A DNA stretch of 11,570 bases from Acidimicrobiales bacterium. GTDB lineage: Bacteria; Actinomycetota; Acidimicrobiia; Acidimicrobiales; Palsa-688. The stretch is from assembly GCA_019241495.1 (NCBI GenBank), contig JAFAWZ010000058.1, positions 1-11,570 of the forward strand, in the 5' to 3' direction. Of this stretch, positions 5,884 to 11,570 are shown in pieces (within the stretch, counting starts at the first letter, position 1; each line of letters begins with the position of its first letter). The notes under the pieces are model-generated. The model did not search any database and had not been told where the DNA came from. It worked only from the letters and a program-made list of their open reading frames with translations. Both the position numbers and the translations under genes were made by a program.

Positions 5884-7281
5884 ATGACGAGCCGAAATCA
5901 GGGCGCTTACCGGATAGAACACGACTCCATGGGCGAAGTGCGGGTGCCCGCCGATGCCAAGTGGCAGGCCCAGACCCAGCGGGCGGTTGAGAACTTCCCG
6001 ATCTCCGCTACGACGGTGGAGAGGTCGCTGATCTCCGCGCTTGCCGCCATCAAGGGTGCGGCTGCCCTCGAGAACTCCAGGCTCAAGACCGTCGACAAGC
6101 GAGTGGCGGACGCCATCTTCGAGGTGGCTCGCGAGGTGGCGGCCGGCCAGTGGGACGAGCAGTTTCCCATCGACGTCTACCAGACCGGATCGGGCACCTC
6201 GACGAACATGAACATGAACGAGGTCCTGGCGACCCTCGCAACCGAGCGCCTCGGCACCAAGGTGCACCCCAACGACCACGTGAACGCCTCGCAGTCGTCC
6301 AACGACGTGTTCCCCTCAGCCATCCATGTTGCGGCAGCCACAGAGATCCAGCACAAGCTGATCCCTGCCTTGGGTCACCTGGCCAAGGCTCTGCGCAAGA
6401 AGAGCCGTGACTTCAAGTCCGTCGTGAAGTCCGGCCGCACCCACCTCATGGACGCCACCCCAGTGACCCTCGGTCAGGAGTTCGGCGGCTTCGCGACAGC
6501 CGTGGAGCACGGGATCGAGCGGCTGGAGGCCTGCCTGCCGCGCGTCGCCGAGCTGCCCCTCGGAGGCACCGCGGTGGGTACCGGGATCAACGCTCCGAAG
6601 ACGTTTGCCCCCCGGGTCATCAAGCGGCTGGCCGAGGAACGCAGCCTCCCGTTCGTCGAAGCCCGAGACCACTTCGAAGCCCAGGGCGCCCGGGATGCCC
6701 TGGTCGAGGCGTCCGGTGTGCTGCGCACCATCGCAGTGTCGCTCTACAAGTGCGCGACCGACTTGAGGTGGATGGGAAGCGGGCCGCGCACCGGCCTGGC
6801 CGAGATCAGGATTCCCGACCTGCAACCAGGCTCCTCCATCATGCCGGGCAAAGTGAATCCCGTCATCCCCGAAGCCGTCTCCCAGGTAGTCGCCCAGGTG
6901 ATCGGCAACGACGCGGCGGTCGCGTTCGGGGGAGCCGCCGGCAACCTGGAGTTGAACGTCATGCTGCCGGTGATCGCCCGCAACCTCCTCGAGTCGATCC
7001 GGCTGCTCGCTGCGGTCAGCGTGGTCTTCGCCGACAAATGCATCGTGGGGATCGAGGCTGACGAAGAGCGCTGCCGGACCTACGCCCTATCGTCGCCCTC
7101 CATCGGCACCGCCTTGAACCCCTACATCGGCTACGAGGAGGCGGCCAAGGTGATCAAGGCTTCCCTCGCAGAGGGCAAGGATCTGCGCACTGTCGTGTTG
7201 GAGCGGGGCCTGCTCAGCGTCGAGGAGGTCGACAAGGCGCTGGACGTGGAGGCGATGACCAAAGGCGGAATCGTCGGCTAG
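5884..7281 (+). CDS. fumC: Fumarate hydratase, class II
   Basis: Fumarase catalyses the reversible hydration of fumarate to malate in the TCA cycle and acts as a cytosolic homotetramer. The 465-residue protein starts YRIEHDSMGEVRVP, followed by AQTQRAVENFPIS, as in the Mycobacterium tuberculosis enzyme. The superfamily motifs are intact: TGSGTSTNMNMNEV, SGRTHLMDATP with the catalytic-site H187, and the signature GSSIMPGKVNP (residues 316-326) with catalytic S318. The C-terminal domain contains SSPSIGTALNPYIGYEEAA. Aspartase is the main alternative, but its signature normally reads GSSIMPAKVNP and the N-terminus here is fumarase-like. The ATG at 5884 is preferred over the GTG at 5866, which lies upstream of and overlaps the -10 box. 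Confidence 0.95.
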   Translation: MTSRNQGAYRIEHDSMGEVRVPADAKWQAQTQRAVENFPISATTVERSLISALAAIKGAAALENSRLKTVDKRVADAIFEVAREVAAGQWDEQFPIDVYQTGSGTSTNMNMNEVLATLATERLGTKVHPNDHVNASQSSNDVFPSAIHVAAATEIQHKLIPALGHLAKALRKKSRDFKSVVKSGRTHLMDATPVTLGQEFGGFATAVEHGIERLEACLPRVAELPLGGTAVGTGINAPKTFAPRVIKRLAEERSLPFVEARDHFEAQGARDALVEASGVLRTIAVSLYKCATDLRWMGSGPRTGLAEIRIPDLQPGSSIMPGKVNPVIPEAVSQVVAQVIGNDAAVAFGGAAGNLELNVMLPVIARNLLESIRLLAAVSVVFADKCIVGIEADEERCRTYALSSPSIGTALNPYIGYEEAAKVIKASLAEGKDLRTVVLERGLLSVEEVDKALDVEAMTKGGIVG

Positions 7282-7288
7282 GGGAACG

Positions 7289-8206
7289 TCAGGCCGCGTG
7301 CTGTCGTTGCGCCTGCAGCACTTCACGGGCGACTCGCCGGTCGTCGAAGCGAACGTCTCGCCAGGTGTATACGAGGAGGAACAGCCCACCCAGGCGTAGC
7401 TCGTTACGGCGGGCCTCGTCCCGGGCCTTGGCTTCGGGGGTCCAATGGTGGGTGAACCCGTCCACTTCGACAGCCACGCCCGGCGCGGTGAAGAAGTCGA
7501 TCCGGTACTGGCCTTCCGGCCCGTACTTAACCTCCCGAGCCATCACCTGGATGCCCCACCTCTTGAAGAGCTGCATCATCTCGGCCTCCAGAACCGATGG
7601 CGGCGGCCCGCCGATCATCCCCCTCTGTATGAGCATGCCGCGCAGCGCAGCCGGTCCGGACCGGCCCGGGCCGCTCCGGCGCCTCACCTCCTCGGTTACC
7701 CCTCGCAGGTCCACCAGACGACCCCGGATCGCCACGTCCACCACGCTGATCAGGTCTTGTTCCGGTAGCTCGGCCGCCACGTCAGTGAGCACGCGCAGCG
7801 GGTCCGTGCAGGGGATCCCCCTGTGTTCGAGGACGCGGCCTGCATCGAGGTCGCGCGATCGGTGGACGGTCACACCGTTCAGGCGCGGATGGAGGTCCAG
7901 AGGTACGGTGACCACCGGCTCGCCCGGTGGGCGACGGACGAGACCCCATATCCACGCGGCCGAGAGGTGGGAGGCAGCGGCCCGGGGCCCGGCCGCCAGG
8001 CACGCTGCGAGCAGCAGCTGTTGAGGAGTGGTCGCACCAGAGGCCGTCCGGTAGACGCCTTGGTGCAGGCGATCCCATTTACCGGTCGCCACCCGATAGG
8101 CGATCTGGTCCGGGGTCAGGCCCAGCCGTGTCGCCTCGGCTCGTGTCACCAGCCCGCGTTGGTTGCGCATGGCTCGGGCCAGCCGCCGTTCCGACTCCAC
8201 CGTCAT
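7289..8206 (-). CDS. AbiEi-like winged-helix protein with DUF559-type nuclease domain
   Basis: This is a 305-residue two-domain protein. Residues about 5-55 (LARAMRNQRGLVTRAEATRLG, then QIAYRVATGKWDRLHQGVY) match the winged-helix domain of AbiEi-type antitoxins. The middle resembles the remainder of the AbiEi fold. The C-terminus (about 205-300) is a DUF559/Vsr-like PD-(D/E)XK domain with D237 in YRIDFF and E247-V-D249 followed by GFTHH, where the usual lysine is replaced as in other DUF559 proteins. Such fusions are common and usually unpaired in actinobacteria; their function is unknown. No AbiEii nucleotidyltransferase toxin is next to it, so a classical toxin-antitoxin role is unsupported here. 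It converges on fumC with 7 bp between the stops. The ATG at 8206 follows a -10-like TATGAT by 8 nt. Confidence 0.82.
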   Translation of the reverse strand: MTVESERRLARAMRNQRGLVTRAEATRLGLTPDQIAYRVATGKWDRLHQGVYRTASGATTPQQLLLAACLAAGPRAAASHLSAAWIWGLVRRPPGEPVVTVPLDLHPRLNGVTVHRSRDLDAGRVLEHRGIPCTDPLRVLTDVAAELPEQDLISVVDVAIRGRLVDLRGVTEEVRRRSGPGRSGPAALRGMLIQRGMIGGPPPSVLEAEMMQLFKRWGIQVMAREVKYGPEGQYRIDFFTAPGVAVEVDGFTHHWTPEAKARDEARRNELRLGGLFLLVYTWRDVRFDDRRVAREVLQAQRQHAA

Positions 8207-8214
8207 GCTGTTTA

Positions 8215-8220
8215 ATCATA
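8215..8220 (-). promoter_or_regulatory. Putative -10 box of leaderless AbiEi-like gene
   Basis: On the - strand TATGAT precedes the ATG at 8206 by 8 nt, in an AT-rich patch unlike the surrounding sequence. No good -35 was found. Confidence 0.45.
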
Positions 8221-8255
8221 TTTCAATCTCATCTCTGTGACCAGATGCCATCTTT

Positions 8256-8294
8256 GTGACGCCTCAACCGCGTTATTTGCGGATAACGCGTCAC
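8256..8294. promoter_or_regulatory. Nested palindrome upstream of the AbiEi-like gene
   Basis: CGCGTTAT (8269-8276) and ATAACGCG (8283-8290) are perfect 8-bp arms around a 6-nt spacer. An overlapping outer pair, GTGACGC (8256-8262) and GCGTCAC (8288-8294), is also perfect. The site lies 50-90 bp upstream of the AbiEi-like start and about 80 bp past the ArsR stop. It could be an operator or a terminator. Confidence 0.4.
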
Positions 8295-8311
8295 GAAACG
8301 GGCGACTGGCA

Positions 8312-8360
8312 CCCCCGGCGCCCCCCCAAACCCCTGGCGTCGATACCCCCGGAGCCCCCC
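8312..8360 (-). other. G-quadruplex-type motif after the arsR-like gene
   Basis: On the - strand, five runs of 5-7 or 4 guanines lie within 49 nt. On the + strand these are C-runs at 8312-8316, 8321-8327, 8331-8334, 8346-8350 and 8355-8360. The motif is just beyond the stop of the ArsR-like gene and on its transcribed (RNA-like) strand. Confidence 0.45.
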
Positions 8361-8375
8361 ATACCGCCGGACGCG

Positions 8376-8756
8376 CTAGGCCGGCGGCGGGGGAGACAGG
8401 TGCTCCACCAGGGCCGCCAGGCGGTCATCCCAGCGCCGGCCGACATCGTCGAGCCACGCCGTGGCCTGCTGGAGCCGCCCCGGCACCACCGCGTAGAGAA
8501 CCTCCCGCCCGTGCCGATCGGAAGAGAGCAAGCCGGCGGTGGACAAAGCGCTCAGGTGCTTGACCACCGCCTGGCGGGTGACGGGAAACCCCGCGGCTAG
8601 ATGGGTGGCGCTTATCGGTCCCCGTGACGAGATCTCATCGAGGAGCCGGCGCCGGGTCGGATCGGCCAGGGCATCGAACACCTCATCCGGCACCTCTTCC
8701 GGCACATCGTCCGGTCTGTCATGTCGCAGCTCACCCCGCTGCACCTCACCCCTCAC
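8376..8756 (-). CDS. ArsR-family winged-helix transcriptional regulator
   Basis: This is a 126-residue DNA-binding repressor of the ArsR type. The wHTH core runs from FDALADPTRRRLLDEI (about residue 27) through the recognition helix VTRQAVVKHLSALSTAGLL (about 59-77) to the wing DRHGREVLYAV. No cluster of cysteines for metal binding is visible. It belongs to the subgroup usually found beside an SRPBCC/AHSA1 protein, as here. The frame is open up to 8828, but I prefer GTG at 8756: it lies 26 nt after the SRPBCC stop and has GGAG 6 nt upstream (8763-8766 on this strand). It is the second gene of the operon and may repress its own operon, and possibly clpP, through the palindromes at 9328-9390. 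That regulation is inference. Confidence 0.85.
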   Translation of the reverse strand: MRGEVQRGELRHDRPDDVPEEVPDEVFDALADPTRRRLLDEISSRGPISATHLAAGFPVTRQAVVKHLSALSTAGLLSSDRHGREVLYAVVPGRLQQATAWLDDVGRRWDDRLAALVEHLSPPPPA

Positions 8757-8782
8757 CCGGTGCTCCGCCTCCTCCGGACGGG

Positions 8783-9241
8783 TCAGCGACCGGCAAAGGC
8801 CAAGGCTCGGCCCTGGGCCCGGGCCCACGAGGCGAACCCCACGTCGTCAGCCGCCGTCCACCGCCGCGACGTGCCAGCATCCAGGTGCCGAGAAGCCACC
8901 GGGCTCGGTGGGACTTCGCTCTCTTGGACCGTAAGCCGGGTACCGCCCTCTGAGTCGGGCTCCAGCAGGTACGAGACCTCGGAGGCCGGCGCCGGGTCGC
9001 CGTCGCCTTGGCGCACCTCCCGCCATTGGAAGCGCAGATAGCGGCCCGGTCGTACCGTGTCCACCGATCCGTCCCGCACGGGGCCGGACCCATCACCGGG
9101 CCGGAACTCGAGCGGGGCGCCGGGCGCCAGCTCGGACAGGATTAGCCGCCCGCCCATCCAGGCCTCGCTGCGGTCGGCATCGACCAGCGCCTCCCAGACG
9201 GCTTCGGGCGGGGCGGGAACTACGACTTGGCGACGGATCAT
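8783..9241 (-). CDS. SRPBCC / AHSA1-family protein
   Basis: This 152-residue START-like (SRPBCC) protein belongs to the AHSA1 group. The N-terminus RRQVVVPAPPEAVWEALVD, followed by the strongly conserved Trp-containing segment SEAWMGG, is typical, as are the central YLRFQWRE and the strand with LEPDSEGGTRLTVQES. The fold makes a deep hydrophobic ligand pocket; the ligand is unknown. AHSA1 proteins are often encoded with an ArsR-type repressor and may be its target or co-sensor. The ATG at 9241 is chosen over an in-frame start at 9331 because GAGGAGG lies 5 nt upstream (9247-9253 on this strand). The arsR-like gene follows, with the start preferred here, after 26 nt. The leader between promoter region and start contains a very G-rich template strand. 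Confidence 0.88.
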   Translation of the reverse strand: MIRRQVVVPAPPEAVWEALVDADRSEAWMGGRLILSELAPGAPLEFRPGDGSGPVRDGSVDTVRPGRYLRFQWREVRQGDGDPAPASEVSYLLEPDSEGGTRLTVQESEVPPSPVASRHLDAGTSRRWTAADDVGFASWARAQGRALAFAGR

Positions 9242-9258
9242 CTCGGCCTCCTCGGCCT

Positions 9259-9290
9259 GGGGACGGGGGATGGGGGACGGGGGGCGGGGG
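9259..9290 (+). other. G-quadruplex-type motif in the SRPBCC leader
   Basis: Five runs of 4-6 guanines (9259-9262, 9265-9269, 9272-9276, 9279-9284, 9286-9290) are separated by loops of only 1-2 nt. This is an unusually strong quadruplex pattern. It is on the template strand of the SRPBCC-arsR leader, between the promoter region and the ribosome site. Confidence 0.6.
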
Positions 9291-9327
9291 CAGGTGCGGA
9301 CATCACCTGAGGAAGAACGCCCAACTA

Positions 9328-9343
9328 GCAACTACATAGTTGC
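9328..9343. promoter_or_regulatory. Operator-like palindrome 1
   Basis: GCAACTA (9328-9334) and TAGTTGC (9337-9343) are perfect 7-bp arms with a CA spacer. An extra CAACTA half lies just upstream (9322-9327). The core GCAACT-N4-AGTTGC is shared with palindrome 2, and the right arm overlaps the clpP -35 box. An ArsR-type dimer is the likely ligand by context (inference). Confidence 0.65.
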
Positions 9344-9369
9344 ACATAGGCCGGCCCCATGGATAATCT
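9340..9369 (+). promoter_or_regulatory. Likely clpP promoter
   Basis: TTGCAC (9340-9345) and TAATCT (9364-9369) are spaced by 18 nt, predicting a start near 9376. The -35 lies in palindrome 1 and the -10 in palindrome 2. On the other strand TTGCAG (9368-9373) and TATGTG (9343-9348), spaced by 19 nt, could drive the SRPBCC-arsR operon from the same 50 bp. Confidence 0.5.
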
Positions 9370-9390
9370 GCAACTCAGCAGTTGCAGATT
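9365..9390. promoter_or_regulatory. Operator-like palindrome 2
   Basis: AATCTGCAACT (9365-9375) and its exact reverse complement (9380-9390) flank CAGC, giving 11-bp arms. The palindrome ends on the base before the clpP ribosome site and contains the proposed -10 box. Its centre is 42 bp from that of palindrome 1, four helical turns. Confidence 0.7.
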
Positions 9391-9401
9391 GGAGCATCGC
9401 C

Positions 9402-10028
9402 TTGAGCTATCTCGTCCCCACCGTCATCGAGCAGTCCAACCGAGGCGAGCGCGCCTACGACATCTACTCCCGCCTCTTGAAGGACCGCATCGTCGTGCTG
9501 GGCACCGAGATCAACGACACGACCGCCAACCTCCTCACCGCCCAGCTCCTGTTCCTGGAGGCAGAGGACCCCGACAAGGACATCCATCTCTACATCAACA
9601 GCCCGGGAGGATCGGTGACCTCGACCCTTGGGATATACGACACCATGCAGATCATCCGGGCGGAGGTGTCGACCATCTGTCTGGGGATGGCCGCATCCGG
9701 AGCGGCCGTGGTGCTGGCTGCCGGGGCGCGCGGCAAGCGCCTGGCGCTGCCCAACTCCCGCGTGCTCATTCATCAACCCCACGGGGGTGTCCAGGGCCAG
9801 GCGGTCGACATCGAGAACCAGGCCCGGGAGATCGCCTTTCTCCGCCGCCGGGTGGACGAGATCCTCGCCCATCACACCGGACAACCGGTCGAGCGCATCA
9901 GCCGCGACACCGACCGCGACTTCATCCTCGGAGCGCAGGACGCGGTCGACTACGGGCTGGTCGATGACATACTCACCGCCCGGCGGGGCCTGAAGGCGGT
10001 CGAGGACGTGGCGCGGATCAAGTCCTGA
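9402..10028 (+). CDS. clpP: ATP-dependent Clp protease proteolytic subunit
   Basis: This is a 208-residue serine peptidase that forms the tetradecameric Clp barrel and degrades proteins fed by an AAA+ partner such as ClpX or ClpC. The triad is S99 (LGMAASGA), H124 (LIHQPHGG) and D173 (TDRDF). Spacings of 25 and 49 residues equal those of the E. coli enzyme. The INSPGGSV oxyanion region and the C-terminal AVDYGLVDDIL are present. The start is TTG at 9402, giving LSYLVPTVIEQ as the N-terminus, with GGAG 7 nt upstream (9391-9394). The open frame extends back to 9057, but that part is antisense to the SRPBCC gene. No clpX, tig or second clpP is adjacent, so this may be one of several ClpPs. It is divergent from the SRPBCC-arsR operon. 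Confidence 0.95.
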   Translation: MSYLVPTVIEQSNRGERAYDIYSRLLKDRIVVLGTEINDTTANLLTAQLLFLEAEDPDKDIHLYINSPGGSVTSTLGIYDTMQIIRAEVSTICLGMAASGAAVVLAAGARGKRLALPNSRVLIHQPHGGVQGQAVDIENQAREIAFLRRRVDEILAHHTGQPVERISRDTDRDFILGAQDAVDYGLVDDILTARRGLKAVEDVARIKS

Positions 10029-10047
10029 GGCGACCCTGAGGCGACCC
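10026..10047. repeat. Two tandem 11-bp repeats at the clpP stop
   Basis: TGAGGCGACCC occurs twice in tandem (10026-10036, 10037-10047), the first copy supplying the clpP stop codon. It is probably a small slippage duplication. Confidence 0.6.
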
Positions 10048-10058
10048 GGCCACCTCTG

Positions 10059-10080
10059 GCCCGCCACCCGGCGGGTGGGC
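10059..10080 (+). terminator. GC-rich hairpin after clpP
   Basis: CCACCC (10064-10069) and GGGTGG (10073-10078) pair around a 3-nt loop. An alternative longer fold pairs GCCCGCC with GGGTGGGC through one G-T. No T tract follows. A clpP terminator is plausible. Confidence 0.4.
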
Positions 10081-10099
10081 ACTACCTCACAACCGCGGC

Positions 10100-10105
10100 T
10101 ACGTT
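10100..10105 (+). promoter_or_regulatory. Putative -10 box of a leaderless membrane-protein transcript
   Basis: TACGTT, identical to the fumC -10 box, precedes the GTG at 10114 by 8 nt. There is no ribosome site before that GTG. Confidence 0.45.
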
Positions 10106-10113
10106 CGCCAGAT

Positions 10114-10623
10114 GTGAGCACCGGCTTCAAGGTCCTGGTCCTGCTGCACGTCCTATGCGTCGTCGGAGGCTTCGGCGCCCTGGCCTACAACGGGTTGTAC
10201 GCCAGCTTGGCCCAACGCCGCCCTGCGGGCGGCACGAGTGCGGTGCTGGAGGTCAACCGGCTCGTCTCCAGCCTGGCTGAGCTGCTCATCTACGCCGCCC
10301 TGTTGTTCGGGATCGCGGCGGTGGGGGCAGCCGGCAAGCACTCCGACATCAAGTTCAGTGACGCCTGGGTATCGGCCGCGTTGTCTGTCTACGTGGTGGA
10401 CATCGCCATCCTGCACGCCTGGATCCGCCCTCACCAGCGCCGCTACGGCGAGGTGGTTCAAAGGCTGGAGGCCCCGCTCGGCCCGAGTGAGACGGTCGAC
10501 GATCGCCAGGGCGACGTGAGCGTGCTGCGGGCCCTGGAACGGAAGGTCGGCTTTGGGTGGGGCGGCTTCAACCTCCTGGTGGTGGGGGCGGTGTACCTGA
10601 TGGTCTTCCAGCCGGGTAGCTGA
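10114..10623 (+). CDS. Four-helix integral membrane protein (DUF2269-like)
   Basis: This 169-residue protein has about four hydrophobic segments: KVLVLLHVLCVVGGFGALAY near the N-terminus, AELLIYAALLFGIAAVG, SAALSVYVVDIAILHAWI, and FNLLVVGAVYLMVF at the C-terminus. Between helices 3 and 4 is a charged loop of about 45 residues (PHQRRYGEVVQRLEA and on). The LLHVLxVVxGFG start, with a histidine in helix 1 and another in helix 3, resembles DUF2269-type proteins of unknown function. Whether the histidines bind metal or haem is speculation. The start is GTG at 10114, placed by the TACGTT box; the open frame reaches back to 10075, which lies upstream of that box. The next gene starts 4 bp after the stop, suggesting translational coupling. 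Confidence 0.7.
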   Translation: MSTGFKVLVLLHVLCVVGGFGALAYNGLYASLAQRRPAGGTSAVLEVNRLVSSLAELLIYAALLFGIAAVGAAGKHSDIKFSDAWVSAALSVYVVDIAILHAWIRPHQRRYGEVVQRLEAPLGPSETVDDRQGDVSVLRALERKVGFGWGGFNLLVVGAVYLMVFQPGS

Positions 10624-10627
10624 GGGC

Positions 10628-11434
10628 GTGCACCCCATCGAGCACCTGCGCCACGTGGCCCGGGCGGGAGGGGCCGATCCGGGCGTGGTGGCACGCGAGG
10701 CCGCCCACGCTCTGGCCGAGATGGCCCTCGTCGAGCCGGCCGGGCTGGTCCCGGCCTGCCGGCGGCTCATAGAGCGCCACGTGGCGGCCGGCCCGGTGTG
10801 GTGGCTCAGCGCCCGGCTGTTGAGGTCCGATGACCCGGCCCGGGCCGCCCGCCAAGCGGGGCGAGAGCTCGAAGAGGACCCTACCGCCGACCACCTGGCC
10901 GACCGGCTGCCCGACGAGGCGACCGTCGTGGTGATCGGGTGGCCCGAGATGGCCGCCCTCGGTCTCAGGAGTCGCGGCGACGTCGAGGTGCTGGTCGTTG
11001 ATTGGTCCGGAGAGGGGGAGTACTTCGCCCGGCGCCTCCATGACCGTGGCTCCTACGCCGTGGTGGTTCCTGAGTCGGGCGTCGGCCCAGCCGCCGCAGT
11101 GGCCGACGTGGTGCTGGTGGAGGCCTTGGCCGCCGGGCCCGGGGGAGTGGTGGCGACCCCTGGATCGATGGCTGCCGCCGCGGTGGCGGCCTACCAGCAG
11201 GTGCCGGTGTGGGCCGTCGTGGGGGTGGGCCGGCTGCTCCCAGAGGAGCTGTGGGACGCGCTGGTGAGCCGGCTCGACGAGTCGGGCGACGAGCCCTGGG
11301 ACCGGGCGGTGCAAGTGGTCCCGAGCGGGATGCTCACCCAGGTAGTCGGTCCCACCGGGTTCGGAGAGCCGGCCGAGATGCTCGCCGCCCCTACCTGCCC
11401 GGCCGCGCCGGAGCTGTTCCGGCCGGCCGGATGA
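10628..11434 (+). CDS. Putative eIF-2B/MtnA-like fold protein
   Basis: This 268-residue soluble protein has an Ala/Arg-rich helical N-terminus (about 1-95) and an alpha/beta C-terminal part. The stretch about 150-200 resembles the core of the eIF-2B alpha/beta/delta and methylthioribose-1-phosphate isomerase family: a strand ending in Ala-Asp before VVLVEALA, then GPGGVVATPGSMAAAAVAAY, then the strand VPVWAVVGVG. These echo that family's conserved VGADxI, the GT-containing loop and VPFYV. The isomerase's catalytic Asp/Cys motifs are not evident, so enzymatic identity is unsupported. Family assignment is from pattern only. It is probably co-transcribed with the membrane protein 4 bp upstream and overlaps the next gene by four bases (ATGA). 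GTG at 10628 is the start. Confidence 0.5.
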   Translation: MHPIEHLRHVARAGGADPGVVAREAAHALAEMALVEPAGLVPACRRLIERHVAAGPVWWLSARLLRSDDPARAARQAGRELEEDPTADHLADRLPDEATVVVIGWPEMAALGLRSRGDVEVLVVDWSGEGEYFARRLHDRGSYAVVVPESGVGPAAAVADVVLVEALAAGPGGVVATPGSMAAAAVAAYQQVPVWAVVGVGRLLPEELWDALVSRLDESGDEPWDRAVQVVPSGMLTQVVGPTGFGEPAEMLAAPTCPAAPELFRPAG

Positions 11435-11570
11435 CCTCGGGGCAACGGACAAGTGAGATGAACGAGCTGGTCGAGCGGTACATCGGGCTCGGTCTCGACC
11501 TCGGCCGCCACATCGATGGCTTCGTGGACGCCTACTACGGGCCCCCCGAGCTCGAGGTGAAGGCCCGGCG
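11431..11570 (+). CDS. Unrecognised protein, 3' truncated by the window edge
   Basis: The frame opens with ATG at 11431, overlapping the previous stop as ATGA, and runs off the end of the window after about 46 codons. The visible part is amphipathic and acidic: LVERYIGLGLDLGRHIDG, then the striking segment FVDAYYGPPELEVKAR. I do not recognise the family with certainty; the segment recalls the N-termini of uncharacterised, possibly metallopeptidase-like proteins. A second in-frame ATG at 11458 (MNELVERY) is an equally reasonable start. The overlap suggests it is the third gene of the operon starting at 10114. Confidence 0.6.
   Translation, partial: MTSGQRTSEMNELVERYIGLGLDLGRHIDGFVDAYYGPPELEVKAR

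Noticed and set aside
5884..7281. Aspartate ammonia-lyase instead of fumarase
   Set aside because: The signature reads GSSIMPGKVNP rather than the aspartase form GSSIMPAKVNP, and the N-terminal blocks match actinobacterial fumarase.
8757..8828. Start of the ArsR-like gene at 8828
   Set aside because: It would overlap the SRPBCC gene by 46 bp with a low-complexity Gly/Pro start. GTG at 8756 has a ribosome site and gives a normal length.
9057..9401. Upstream extension of the clpP frame to 9057
   Set aside because: It would add 115 residues antisense to the SRPBCC gene and span the promoter and operators. The TTG at 9402 has a ribosome site and gives a normal ClpP length.

Overview
The window is GC-rich, densely coded DNA from an actinobacterium. 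Four things point there: a DUF1707 protein (a family almost confined to Actinomycetota), a class II fumarase that reads like the mycobacterial enzyme, a nickel superoxide dismutase of the Streptomyces type, and several genes whose start codon lies 6-8 bases after a -10 box (leaderless initiation). A deep-branching lineage such as Acidimicrobiia is my inference; no rRNA is present to prove it. Most genes look like ordinary chromosomal housekeeping genes, and I see no phage, plasmid or CRISPR.

Layout. (1) 1-1711, + strand: a class V aminotransferase (5' end cut off) overlaps a RimJ/RimL-type acetyltransferase by four bases. A 15-bp perfect hairpin covers both this gene's stop codon and the stop of the converging sodX. 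(2) 1729-2604: sodX (nickel-SOD maturation protease, - strand) and sodN (nickel SOD, + strand) are divergent with 45 bp between them. (3) 2688-4094: a Bcr/CflA-type drug efflux gene is bracketed by two related palindromic elements of about 130 bp. One is translated in frame inside the N-terminal tail; the other begins on the last base of the stop codon. (4) 4095-4398 has no protein gene. It holds the second element, a tRNA-Leu(UAA) on the - strand and a small palindrome. (5) 4399-5729: a DMT-type membrane protein and a DUF1707 protein, 14 bp apart. (6) 5884-7281: fumarase, with a recognisable promoter. (7) 7289-8206, - strand: a solitary protein with an AbiEi-like winged helix and a DUF559-type nuclease domain.

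(8) 8376-10028: an SRPBCC/AHSA1 gene and an ArsR-family regulator (- strand, one operon) are divergent from clpP (+ strand). The intergenic region holds two palindromes with the same core, GCAACT-N4-AGTTGC, centred 42 bp apart. They overlap the -35 and -10 boxes of the likely clpP promoter. This is the most interesting regulatory arrangement in the window: it suggests that a ClpP protease subunit is under control of an ArsR/SRPBCC pair. (9) 10114-11570, + strand: a four-helix membrane protein, a protein resembling the eIF-2B/MtnA fold, and the first 46 codons of an unrecognised protein, tightly packed as an apparent operon.

Genes that plausibly work together are sodX with sodN (protease and substrate) and ArsR with SRPBCC (perhaps with clpP). 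The other neighbours show no obvious shared pathway.
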